Source: Mangrovimonas yunxiaonensis
GTDB lineage: Bacteria; Bacteroidota; Bacteroidia; Flavobacteriales; Flavobacteriaceae
Assembly (NCBI RefSeq): GCF_000733475.1
Contig: NZ_JPFK01000002.1
Coordinates: 1-64,000 of the forward strand
Direction of reading: 5' to 3'
DNA: 64,000 bases
In this document: one piece after another, positions 26,520 through 34,192 of the stretch
How the letters are laid out: each line of letters starts with the position of its first letter
How positions within the stretch are numbered: the stretch's first letter is position 1
The notes under the pieces: generated by a model
What the model was told of the DNA's origin: nothing
What the model saw: the letters and a program-made list of their open reading frames with translations, nothing else
The model's database searches: none
Program-made: the position numbers and the translations under genes

Positions 26520-27065
26520 TTAAAAACTAAACATGGCTCCTACACTTAAAATGCCAAAATTCCAATTAACACTTCTGCTATAGTAACCATAACTATTGTA
26601 GTATACATCATCGTAACTAGACCTTACCCCTCTGTATGAGGCGTTCAACTGAATTTTTTCGTTAATGTTATAGCCAAACATGGGACGGTAGTAAACTCCG
26701 CCATCATTACCATCGTTAATGCCCACGGCATACCCTAAATCCAGTCCTACCGTAAACATCTCGTTAATATAAAAGCGCCCGGCACCTGCTATGGGTACAA
26801 ATTGCACATCGTCATAATCGAGGTCTACCCCATAATACGTTCTGGTTTCTCCAAAAGAATGCGAAAACCCTAATGCTGGCCCAGCACTAAATTTTTCGCC
26901 AATAGCAAATTGATACGTTGCATCGACCCCTAAAGAAAACGTCGCAAAATCGCTGCCATCGGCCATGGGCAATCCAATAAACGCTCCTACACTAAACCCT
27001 TCTTGTGCCCTTACGCCGTAAACAGCAGTTAATACAACAACCCATGCTAATAAAATGTTTTTCAT
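26520..27065 (-). CDS. Small outer-membrane beta-barrel protein, paralogue A
   Basis: 181 residues with a signal peptide (1-20, YGVRAQ) and about eight amphipathic strands ending in FGILSVGAMFSF, whose terminal Phe is typical of outer-membrane barrels. It resembles OmpX/OmpA-barrel-type proteins of Bacteroidota. The C-terminal half is almost identical to the neighbour at 27225-27758, so the pair arose by duplication. Function is not known. Each copy has its own terminator. Confidence 0.82.
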   Translation of the reverse strand: MKNILLAWVVVLTAVYGVRAQEGFSVGAFIGLPMADGSDFATFSLGVDATYQFAIGEKFSAGPALGFSHSFGETRTYYGVDLDYDDVQFVPIAGAGRFYINEMFTVGLDLGYAVGINDGNDGGVYYRPMFGYNINEKIQLNASYRGVRSSYDDVYYNSYGYYSRSVNWNFGILSVGAMFSF

Positions 27066-27169
27066 AATCTGTTAAATTTTAATTGTTAAAATAGTTTAGG
27101 GTGTTTTTAACCCCTTTGTGAGTTTATGAACGTAAAGACAAAAGGTTAACAAAAAGCGACATTTTATTT

Positions 27170-27200
27170 AAAAAAAAGGCCAAAACAAATGTTTTGGCCT
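27170..27200 (-). terminator. Intrinsic terminator of the second barrel gene
   Basis: GGCCAAAAC / GTTTTGGCC stem with an AAAT loop, followed on the minus strand by a T run, 25 bases past the stop codon. Confidence 0.88.
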
Positions 27201-27224
27201 GCTAATTTATATGCGATAAAATGT

Positions 27225-27758
27225 TTAAAAGCTAAACATAGCGCCTACACTTAAAATTCCGAAATTCCAATCAACGCTCCTGCTATAGTACCCATAACCA
27301 TCGTAGTATACATTATCGTAACTAGACCTTACACCTCTATATGAGGCGTTCAACTGGATTTTTTCGTTAATGTTGTAACCAAACATGGGGCGGTAGTAAA
27401 CCCCACCGTCATTGCCGTCGTTAATACCCACGGCATACCCTAAGTCCAGCCCTACCGTAAACATCTCGTTAATGTAAAAACGCCCGGCACCTGCTATGGG
27501 TACAAATTGAGTATCATCATAATCAAAACCGTAATAGGTGTCGCCAAAAGAATGTGAAAATCCTAATGATGGCCCTACACTAAATTTATCGGCTATAGCA
27601 AATTGATAGGTGGCATCGAATCCTAAAGAAAAGGTTGCAAAATCGCCTCCATCTGCTACAGGCACACCAATAAACGGCCCTACACTAAACCCTTCCTGGG
27701 CTTTAACGCCAAAGGCCATGGCTAAAACAACAACTAAAGTGACATAAATTTTTCTCAT
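27225..27758 (-). CDS. Small outer-membrane beta-barrel protein, paralogue B
   Basis: 177 residues with a signal peptide ending FGVKAQ and the same barrel pattern as the gene at 26520. From FVPIAGAGRFYINEM to the C-terminus the two proteins differ at only a handful of positions, while the signal peptide and the FGDTYYGFDYDD loop region differ more and carry a short deletion. At base level the shared half has scattered synonymous changes, so the duplication is not brand new. It is transcribed as a separate unit. Confidence 0.82.
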   Translation of the reverse strand: MRKIYVTLVVVLAMAFGVKAQEGFSVGPFIGVPVADGGDFATFSLGFDATYQFAIADKFSVGPSLGFSHSFGDTYYGFDYDDTQFVPIAGAGRFYINEMFTVGLDLGYAVGINDGNDGGVYYRPMFGYNINEKIQLNASYRGVRSSYDNVYYDGYGYYSRSVDWNFGILSVGAMFSF

Positions 27759-27852
27759 AATTAATATCTAATTAAGTGGTTAATATGGAAGTAATTTAGT
27801 GAAATTTTTAGACTTCGCCATATCTGGGTTAAAATAACCCAAGCCATAGCAC

Positions 27853-27884
27853 AAAAAAGCCGAAGCAAATGCTTCGGCTTTTTA
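27853..27884 (-). terminator. Intrinsic terminator of the PorT-like barrel gene
   Basis: GCCGAAGC / GCTTCGGC stem with an AAAT loop and a minus-strand T run. Confidence 0.9.
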
Positions 27885-27909
27885 AAAAGTTTTATTCTAG
27901 AATAATGTC

Positions 27910-28542
27910 TTAGAACATGAATCCTACAGAAAGTTGGATTACACCATTTTTAATTTCTCCATTAGAGTTATCAAAATCGCTAATATCCATTAAACCTAAG
28001 CTATAACGAGCATCAAAGTTTAAACCGTTATCCATTTTGTAACCCAAACCAAGGTTAAAGGCAAAATCTATAGACTTTAAGGAATCTTTAATATCCACTT
28101 CACCTGAATCAGATTGGTCAAAACCTCCTCCAGTGATAGTTTCTTCCCAGTCGCTTTTTGCTGATACTAAAATACCTACTTGTGGTCCTGCAGAAACATT
28201 AAAACCATTTACGATGTAATATTTAAAAGAAAAAGGAATATTTACATAATCCAATTTTAATTTTTCCTCGTATTTAGCAGTTACACCACCAAAGCTCTCA
28301 GACTCTTCGTATTTTGTACCTTGAGCAGAATACAACAATTCAGCTTGTACTCCCATTTTTTCGTTAAATTTGAACTCAGCAGCACCACCAACATGAAATC
28401 CTATTTTCATATCGTTGTTTTCTATGTCACCAGTTAAAGTTGCAAAGTTAACACCAGCTTTTGGTCCAAAGCTAAATTCTTGTGCCATAGCACCAGTAAA
28501 TCCAAATACTGCAATTGCAGCAGTTAAAATTAATTTTTTCAT
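27910..28542 (-). CDS. Outer-membrane beta-barrel (porin-family, PorT-like) protein
   Basis: 210 residues: signal peptide (1-20, FGFTGAMAQ), then FSFGPKAGVNFATLTGD, GFHVGGAAEFKF, MGVQAELLYSAQGTKYEE and a terminal IQLSVGFMF strand. This is the outer-membrane protein beta-barrel layout (PF13568-type), seen in many Bacteroidota proteins of unknown function. It is unrelated in sequence to the duplicated pair downstream. It is monocistronic. Confidence 0.83.
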   Translation of the reverse strand: MKKLILTAAIAVFGFTGAMAQEFSFGPKAGVNFATLTGDIENNDMKIGFHVGGAAEFKFNEKMGVQAELLYSAQGTKYEESESFGGVTAKYEEKLKLDYVNIPFSFKYYIVNGFNVSAGPQVGILVSAKSDWEETITGGGFDQSDSGEVDIKDSLKSIDFAFNLGLGYKMDNGLNFDARYSLGLMDISDFDNSNGEIKNGVIQLSVGFMF

Positions 28543-28739
28543 AATTGTTTAAGTTTTATAAATTGGTGCTGCAAACTAAATACATTTTTTTTAATTATGA
28601 ACAATCAAATTACAAATTTATGGCGTGCAAGACTTTAAAAGATTGAAAACCAACTTAATAACAGCTCAAAAACTATTAAATAGCATCAAAATACTGAATA
28701 CCAAACACTTAACATCCTTATTATAAATTTCACAACGTA

Positions 28740-29636
28740 ATGACCTGGGAGCAAGCCATAAACGATTATAAACTGTATTTAAAGATAGAACGCGGGCTAT
28801 CTAACAATTCTATTGTTAATTACAGCTTAGATGTTAAAAAACTAACCAAGCACTTAAACGACAACAACATTACAACATCGCCCATACAGATTGAAGCAGA
28901 AACCATACAGGATTTTATTTATCAATCGGCTAAATTGGTTAATGCACGATCGCAATCACGCTTAATTTCTGGGTTACGAGGGTTTTTTAATTACCTTATT
29001 TTTGAAGGCTACCGGAGCACCAACCCTCTGGAACTTATAGAGTCGCCAAAAATAGGCCGAAAACTTCCTAATACGCTTTCAGAGCAGGAGATAAACCAGT
29101 TAATATCGGCCATAGATTTAAGTAAACCCGAGGGTGAGCGCAACCGTGCAATCTTAGAAACCTTATATAGTTGTGGCTTACGTGTAAGCGAGCTTACCCA
29201 TTTAAAGCTATCGGATTTGTTTTTTGATGAAGGCTTTATAAAGGTTACGGGAAAGGGTAATAAACAGCGGTTTGTACCCATTGTTCCATCTACAAAAAAG
29301 TACATTACCATATATATTAAGGCTATTAGGAGCCACTTAAACATACAACCGGGTTGTGAAGACGTTTTATTTTTAAACCGGCGAGGCCAACAGCTTAGCC
29401 GCGCCATGATTTTTACCATTGTAAAACGCTTGGCCGAAAAAATTGGGCTACATAAAAGCATCTCGCCCCACACCTTTCGGCACTCCTTTGCCACCCATTT
29501 ACTAGAAAATGGAGCCGATTTACGTGCCATACAGCAAATGTTAGGTCATGAAAGCATTACCACAACCGAAATATACATGCACATAGAAAAAAGCCATTTA
29601 AAGGACGCTATAGAGCGTTTTCATCCAAGGAAGTAA
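28740..29636 (+). CDS. xerD: Tyrosine recombinase XerD
   Basis: A 298-residue site-specific recombinase with an N-terminal SAM-like core-binding domain (1-95) and a C-terminal catalytic domain. The full catalytic set is present: Arg148, Lys172, His244, Arg247, His270 and the nucleophile Tyr279. Length and the core motifs HTFRHSFATHLLENGADLR and LGHESITTTEIYMH match chromosomal XerD, which resolves dimers at dif, rather than phage or transposon integrases. No attachment-site repeats or mobile genes surround it. Confidence 0.93.
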   Translation: MTWEQAINDYKLYLKIERGLSNNSIVNYSLDVKKLTKHLNDNNITTSPIQIEAETIQDFIYQSAKLVNARSQSRLISGLRGFFNYLIFEGYRSTNPLELIESPKIGRKLPNTLSEQEINQLISAIDLSKPEGERNRAILETLYSCGLRVSELTHLKLSDLFFDEGFIKVTGKGNKQRFVPIVPSTKKYITIYIKAIRSHLNIQPGCEDVLFLNRRGQQLSRAMIFTIVKRLAEKIGLHKSISPHTFRHSFATHLLENGADLRAIQQMLGHESITTTEIYMHIEKSHLKDAIERFHPRK

Positions 29637-29836
29637 CCAAAAAGACCTAGTATTTACTTTTAAATTTCTATCGCGTAAAACAATGCGGAACCTCATAATT
29701 TTAATTCCACAACAAAGACCTTTTACCTACCCTGAGTGGCCGTAGGTAAATCTGAAATCACTAAATACTTATATTTTATGGACACTAGAGAGCCGCCTAC
29801 TAAAGATTTCCAAAGCACACCTTCCACTCTAGCCCA

Positions 29837-29864
29837 TAAAAAAAGCCTGTATTGCTACAGGCTT
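29837..29864 (-). terminator. Intrinsic terminator of rny
   Basis: AAGCCTGTA / TACAGGCTT stem with a TTGC loop and a minus-strand T run, about 30 bases after the rny stop. Confidence 0.85.
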
Positions 29865-29892
29865 AATTTAAAGATATGTTTTGTTTTTGAAA

Positions 29893-31464
29893 CTACTTTG
29901 CAATATTAACGGCACGAGTTTCTCTAATTACAGTAATTTTTACTTGCCCAGGGTAGGTCATATCGGTTTGTATTTTTTGGGAAATATTAAACGATAATTC
30001 CGAGGCTTTTTGGTCATCTACCTTGTCGCTTTCTACAATAACCCTAAGCTCACGTCCGGCTTGAATGGCATAGGCTTTCTTTACACCATTAAACCCAAAA
30101 GCGATGTCTTCTAGATCCTTTAAACGCTGTATGTAGCTATCTAATACTTGACGTCTGGCTCCTGGTCTGGCACCGGAAATGGCATCGCAAACCTGTACGA
30201 TAGGCGCCAACAACGATTTCATTTCAATCTCGTCGTGGTGTGCACCAATGGCGTTGCACACATCGGTTTTTTCGCCGTACTTTTCGGCCCATTGCATTCC
30301 TAGTATAGCATGTGGCGTTTCCATATCGGTCTCGGCATCTGGCACTTTTCCTATATCGTGTAACAATCCGGCACGTTTAGCCAACTTAGAATTTAAACCT
30401 AGTTCGGCAGCCATAACACCACATAACTTAGCCACCTCACGCGAGTGTTGCAATAAGTTTTGCCCGTAAGACGAGCGGTATTTCATACGGCCAACGGTTT
30501 TTACCAATTCTGGATGCAGGTTGTGTATGCCTAAATCTATAATGGTACGTTTACCAACTTCTATAATTTCTTGCTCAATTTGCTTTTTGGTCTTCTTAAC
30601 AACCTCTTCAATCCTGGCTGGGTGAATTCTGCCATCGGTTACCAACTTGTGTAGCGAAAGTCTCGCAATTTCACGTCGCACAGAATCGAAACACGATAAA
30701 ATGATTGCTTCTGGGGTGTCATCAACAATAATTTCTACTCCTGTAGCGGCTTCTAACGCCCGTATGTTTCGTCCTTCACGACCAATAATACGGCCTTTAA
30801 CATCGTCCGATTCAATATTAAAAACAGACACACAGTTATCTATGGCCTCTTCAGTACCTACACGCTGAATGGTGTTTACAATAACCTTTTTGGCTTCTTG
30901 CTGGGCCGTTAGTTTGGCTTCTTCTATGGTTGTTTGTATGTACGCCATGGCATCGTTCTTGGCTTCGCCCTTAAGCGATTCTACCAATTGCGCTTTGGCT
31001 TCTTCAGCAGAAAGGCTAGAAATAACTTCTAATTGCTCGACTTGGCTTTTGTGAAGCCTATCGATCTCTTCTTGCTTTTTATCAAGAATTTCCAGTCTGT
31101 GGTTGTAGTCTTTAACTTTATCTTCCAGCCCTTGGTTTAGCTTTTTGTTTTTAGACAATTCGCTAGAAACCTGCGATTCCTTATCGCGGGTGCGTTTTTC
31201 GGCATCGGCCATTTTCTTGTCGCGCGACATGATTACTTTTTCATGCTCGGACTTAAGCTCTATAAACTTTTCCTTGGCTTGAAGTATTTTATCTTTTTTT
31301 AAGGCCTCGCCTTCCGATTTGGCTTCTTTAATAATTGTGGCCGCAGATTTTTCGGCATCTTTTACAAGTTTTGAGGCATTTTTCTTTTCGATGGTTTTTG
31401 CGATTAAAAATCCGATGATTAATCCTAGCAAAATACCACCTACAGTTAGTATAATTGGGTCCAT
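29893..31464 (-). CDS. rny: Ribonuclease Y
   Basis: A 523-residue membrane-bound endoribonuclease that starts decay of many mRNAs. It has an N-terminal membrane helix ([20 protein letters not shown], 4-23), a long coiled coil (about 30-190), a KH RNA-binding domain with [20 protein letters not shown], and an HD domain with LLHDIGK and the later [10 protein letters not shown] motif. It follows the candidate 6S RNA gene on the same strand. The order zap genes, small RNA, rny suggests one locus for growth-state control, but that is inference. Confidence 0.96.
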   Translation of the reverse strand: MDPIILTVGGILLGLIIGFLIAKTIEKKNASKLVKDAEKSAATIIKEAKSEGEALKKDKILQAKEKFIELKSEHEKVIMSRDKKMADAEKRTRDKESQVSSELSKNKKLNQGLEDKVKDYNHRLEILDKKQEEIDRLHKSQVEQLEVISSLSAEEAKAQLVESLKGEAKNDAMAYIQTTIEEAKLTAQQEAKKVIVNTIQRVGTEEAIDNCVSVFNIESDDVKGRIIGREGRNIRALEAATGVEIIVDDTPEAIILSCFDSVRREIARLSLHKLVTDGRIHPARIEEVVKKTKKQIEQEIIEVGKRTIIDLGIHNLHPELVKTVGRMKYRSSYGQNLLQHSREVAKLCGVMAAELGLNSKLAKRAGLLHDIGKVPDAETDMETPHAILGMQWAEKYGEKTDVCNAIGAHHDEIEMKSLLAPIVQVCDAISGARPGARRQVLDSYIQRLKDLEDIAFGFNGVKKAYAIQAGRELRVIVESDKVDDQKASELSFNISQKIQTDMTYPGQVKITVIRETRAVNIAK

Positions 31465-31486
31465 TGTTAGTGTTTGGTTTTATATA

Positions 31487-31660
31487 TAAAAAAAGCCTAC
31501 ATCAGTTTTATTATTGTATAAACCCCTTAAAAACAAGTTTAGGGCTAACAAGCTGGTCAAGGATCTATTCGAGGATAGCGTGCTTTTACAACTTAAACTC
31601 ACCCTTTTTAAAGAATTTGTGTTGAGTTTACCAAAAAAATAACTAATGTAGGCAGTAACC
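31487..31660 (-). ncRNA. ssrS: Candidate 6S RNA (6S-Flavo type)
   Basis: No ORF fits this 216-base gap, but the minus-strand transcript folds like a 6S RNA. The 5' end GCCTACATTAGTT pairs with the 3' end AACTGATGTAGGC (13 pairs, one G-U), followed by seven T as a terminator. Inside, GAGTTTA can pair with TAAACTT to close an apical arm, which leaves a large A/U-rich bubble, the region where RNA polymerase would bind. The location right after zapA is the same gene neighbourhood as E. coli ssrS. The bounds at the 5' end are approximate. A leader or attenuator for rny is the main alternative. Confidence 0.65.
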
Positions 31661-31681
31661 TTTATTTTATTTTAAAGAACG

Positions 31682-31975
31682 TTAAGAGTCTAAATGCTCC
31701 AGCAACATATGGTTTAAAGCTTCTAGCTTATCTTGCACCTGTTTGTTGGTCTGGTCTTTATCTATTGTTGTTTGTTCCACTTGAGAGGCAAACTGTAAGG
31801 CACACATGGCCAAAACGTCTTGCTTATCTCTAACGGAATAACTTTGCTCAAATTGCTTAATCGTGGTTTCAATTTTCTTGGCCGCTTTTCTTAGGCCCTC
31901 TTCCTGACTAGGCAAAATGGTTAACGGGTACACCCGGTTAGCAATGGATATTTTAATTTTTAAATGCTCTGACAT
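31682..31975 (-). CDS. zapA: Cell division protein ZapA
   Basis: A 97-residue FtsZ-ring bundling protein. KIKISIANRVYPLTILPSQEEGLRKAAKKIE gives the N-terminal beta-alpha head, and the rest is a coiled coil with the conserved ALQFASQVEQ stretch. It follows the coiled-coil gene at 32000 after 24 bases and is followed by the candidate 6S RNA. Confidence 0.93.
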   Translation of the reverse strand: MSEHLKIKISIANRVYPLTILPSQEEGLRKAAKKIETTIKQFEQSYSVRDKQDVLAMCALQFASQVEQTTIDKDQTNKQVQDKLEALNHMLLEHLDS

Positions 31976-31999
31976 CGCCTTTCTTAAAAACCATTTTAT

Positions 32000-32290
32000 C
32001 TATTCGGAAAGTTCTGAAATACAGTAGTCAATCTCCCGAATTAATGTGTTTATTTTGAGCTTAGTTTCTCTTTTGTTATTGTCACTACCAAGCATGGTAT
32101 TTGCCATCTTTAAAGCTTCGAACTTGTCTTCCCAAGCCGTACTTATTTGTGTTTGGGCTTGAAGCTTTTCATGTGCCAATTGCAACGCTTGTTCAAGCTG
32201 TTCATTGGTTTGTTGTAATGCGTCCATTTTTAAAAGTGTTTCTTCAATACTTTTTTCTAGACGTTCAACAAGTTGTTCAATCCCACTCAT
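32000..32290 (-). CDS. Coiled-coil protein upstream of zapA (ZapB-like candidate)
   Basis: 96 residues that are almost entirely heptad coiled coil (IEQLVERLEKSIEETLLKMD, QTNEQLEQALQLAHEKLQAQ) with a short C-terminal helix. Size and position before zapA suggest a division-ring partner like ZapB, but no sequence signature proves it. It is the first gene of the transcript, with a promoter-like element at 32314-32321. Confidence 0.75.
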   Translation of the reverse strand: MSGIEQLVERLEKSIEETLLKMDALQQTNEQLEQALQLAHEKLQAQTQISTAWEDKFEALKMANTMLGSDNNKRETKLKINTLIREIDYCISELSE

Positions 32291-32313
32291 TGGCTATACG
32301 CATACTTATCATA

Positions 32314-32321
32314 CAAAGTTA
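32314..32321 (-). promoter_or_regulatory. TAnnTTTG -7 element of the zap operon
   Basis: TAACTTTG on the minus strand, 23 bases before the start codon at 32290. Confidence 0.55.
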
Positions 32322-32490
32322 AGACTCCTGACCTAAAATCACAATTGTTTTTGAATAAAATTTGTGTTTTAACGTTGTGTTTCTATTAATAAACGGTATG
32401 TTTCTTATTTTATTTTCTATTGTAAATACATATCTAATTAATATTTTAGCCTTTTGTTTTAATTATTTTAATCCTTCGATAAAACGTATT

Positions 32491-34185
32491 ATGCTTAAAA
32501 AATTTGCCCTTATCTTTTTTTTACCCGCCTTAATTTTTTCGCAAACTAAAGACGTATACCCTAAGGACTATTTTGTACATCCCTTAGATATTACCCTTGT
32601 TCTCTCGGGTACTTTTGCCGAGCTGCGCTCCAATCACTTTCATTCTGGATTAGACATTAAAACCCAACAACGCGAAGGGTTAAAAATATATGCCTCGGCC
32701 AGTGGCTATGTTAGCCGCATAAAAGTACAGCACTTTGGTTACGGCAAAGCACTTTACATTACACACCCTAACGGTTATACAACGGTTTATGCCCACTTGC
32801 AAAGGTTTAGTCCTAAAATAGAGGCCTATATAAAAAGCAAACAGTACGAAGATGAAACTTTCGAAATTGAACGCTTCCCAAACAACGACGAGCTTATCGT
32901 AGAACAGGGCGAAGTTATCGCATATAGTGGCAATACCGGAGGGTCTGGAGGCCCACACCTCCATTTTGAAATTCGCGATAATATGGAGCGCCCCATAAAC
33001 CCATTGCTTTTTGGCATGGATGTAAAAGACACCACCAAACCCGTAATAAAAAGCCTAATGGTCTACCCCATTAGCGACGATGCCCATGCCAACAAATCCA
33101 ACGAAGTGCAAAAACTACGACTACGGGCACTGGGAAATGGCGATTATACAACAGAAAAAATACAAGCCTACGGAAAAATAGGCTTTGCCATAGAGACTAA
33201 CGACCGACAAGATCTTGCCTACAACAACAATGGCGTTTACAACATCCAAACATTTTTTAACGGCAACAAGAAAATAGACATCGGGTTTAAACGCTTCTCC
33301 TTCGACGAGACAAAGCATATTAATTGCTTGATTGATTACGGTTACTACAAAACCCACAAAGATCGTTTACAGAAATTATTTATCGAAAAGAACAATCCCT
33401 TAAGCCTGTATACCGAAGTAGACGACAATGGCTATTTATTTATTGAAGACAGTACGGCCTCGGTTTATAAAGTACGGGTAAAGGATTTTCATGATAACGA
33501 TAGCTGGTTAACCATAAACATTGAAGGAAAAAAGGAAACCGACGTTAAACGAACACCAAAAAAAGAAACCTTTTACTACATACAAGCCGATAAAGACAAC
33601 GAACTGTTGCATAAAAACATTACCGTCCATTTTAATAAAGATACCTTTTACGACAATTTTTACATGGACTTTTCGGTAAGTAACGATACGGTAAGCCTTC
33701 ATAAAGACATTATCCCCACTAAAAAGTACTTTACCATTACATACGATACTTCAGCTTTTAAAAAAGAAGACTTAAAACACCTGTACATTGCGCGTTTGGT
33801 GGGCTATAACGACTACCCCCTTTACTCCAAAACCCACAAAACAGAAAACAGCATTTACACAACCACCAAAACCTTAGGAAAATATGCCTTGGTAACAGAT
33901 AAAACCCCGCCTACCATTGCACCCATAAACTTTTCAGATGGTAAGTGGTTAAGCAAATACCGCTATCTTAAATTAAAAATAGACGATAAAGGCTCTGGAA
34001 TATCAAACTACAGGGCTACCGTAAATGGCCAATGGATTTTAATGGAGTACGATTATAAAACAGACACCTTAGTCCACGACTTTAAAGACGGCAACATCAC
34101 CGAAACCAAAAATAATTTAAAGGTAATTGTAACCGATAATGTAGGAAATAGTTCTACATTTGAAGCTACATTCTATAGAAAATAA
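32491..34185 (+). CDS. M23-family metallopeptidase
   Basis: I use the ATG at 32491 (MLKKFALIFFLPALIFSQ), which gives a proper signal peptide; the frame extends upstream only through hydrophobic filler. The 564-residue protein has an M23 (LytM) domain at about 45-165 with the zinc ligands in HFHSGLDI (His51, Asp55) and GGPHLHFEIRD, and a long C-terminal beta-rich region. M23 enzymes cleave peptidoglycan cross-bridges, so it should be periplasmic. It lies only 7 bases before the TonB receptor, which suggests one transcript. Confidence 0.9.
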   Translation: MLKKFALIFFLPALIFSQTKDVYPKDYFVHPLDITLVLSGTFAELRSNHFHSGLDIKTQQREGLKIYASASGYVSRIKVQHFGYGKALYITHPNGYTTVYAHLQRFSPKIEAYIKSKQYEDETFEIERFPNNDELIVEQGEVIAYSGNTGGSGGPHLHFEIRDNMERPINPLLFGMDVKDTTKPVIKSLMVYPISDDAHANKSNEVQKLRLRALGNGDYTTEKIQAYGKIGFAIETNDRQDLAYNNNGVYNIQTFFNGNKKIDIGFKRFSFDETKHINCLIDYGYYKTHKDRLQKLFIEKNNPLSLYTEVDDNGYLFIEDSTASVYKVRVKDFHDNDSWLTINIEGKKETDVKRTPKKETFYYIQADKDNELLHKNITVHFNKDTFYDNFYMDFSVSNDTVSLHKDIIPTKKYFTITYDTSAFKKEDLKHLYIARLVGYNDYPLYSKTHKTENSIYTTTKTLGKYALVTDKTPPTIAPINFSDGKWLSKYRYLKLKIDDKGSGISNYRATVNGQWILMEYDYKTDTLVHDFKDGNITETKNNLKVIVTDNVGNSSTFEATFYRK

Positions 34186-34192
34186 AACAGAC

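Noticed and set aside
29009-29530. 173-codon open frame antisense to xerD
   Set aside because: The catalytic residues of XerD lie in the other frame, and this product is rich in Ser/Lys with no recognisable domain.
28740-29636. Tyrosine recombinase as a prophage or island integrase
   Set aside because: Length and motifs match chromosomal XerD, and the neighbours are core genes with no attachment-site repeats.
29722-29750. Hairpin after xerD as a dif site
   Set aside because: It does not match the two 11-base half sites around a short centre expected for dif, and its loop is too long.
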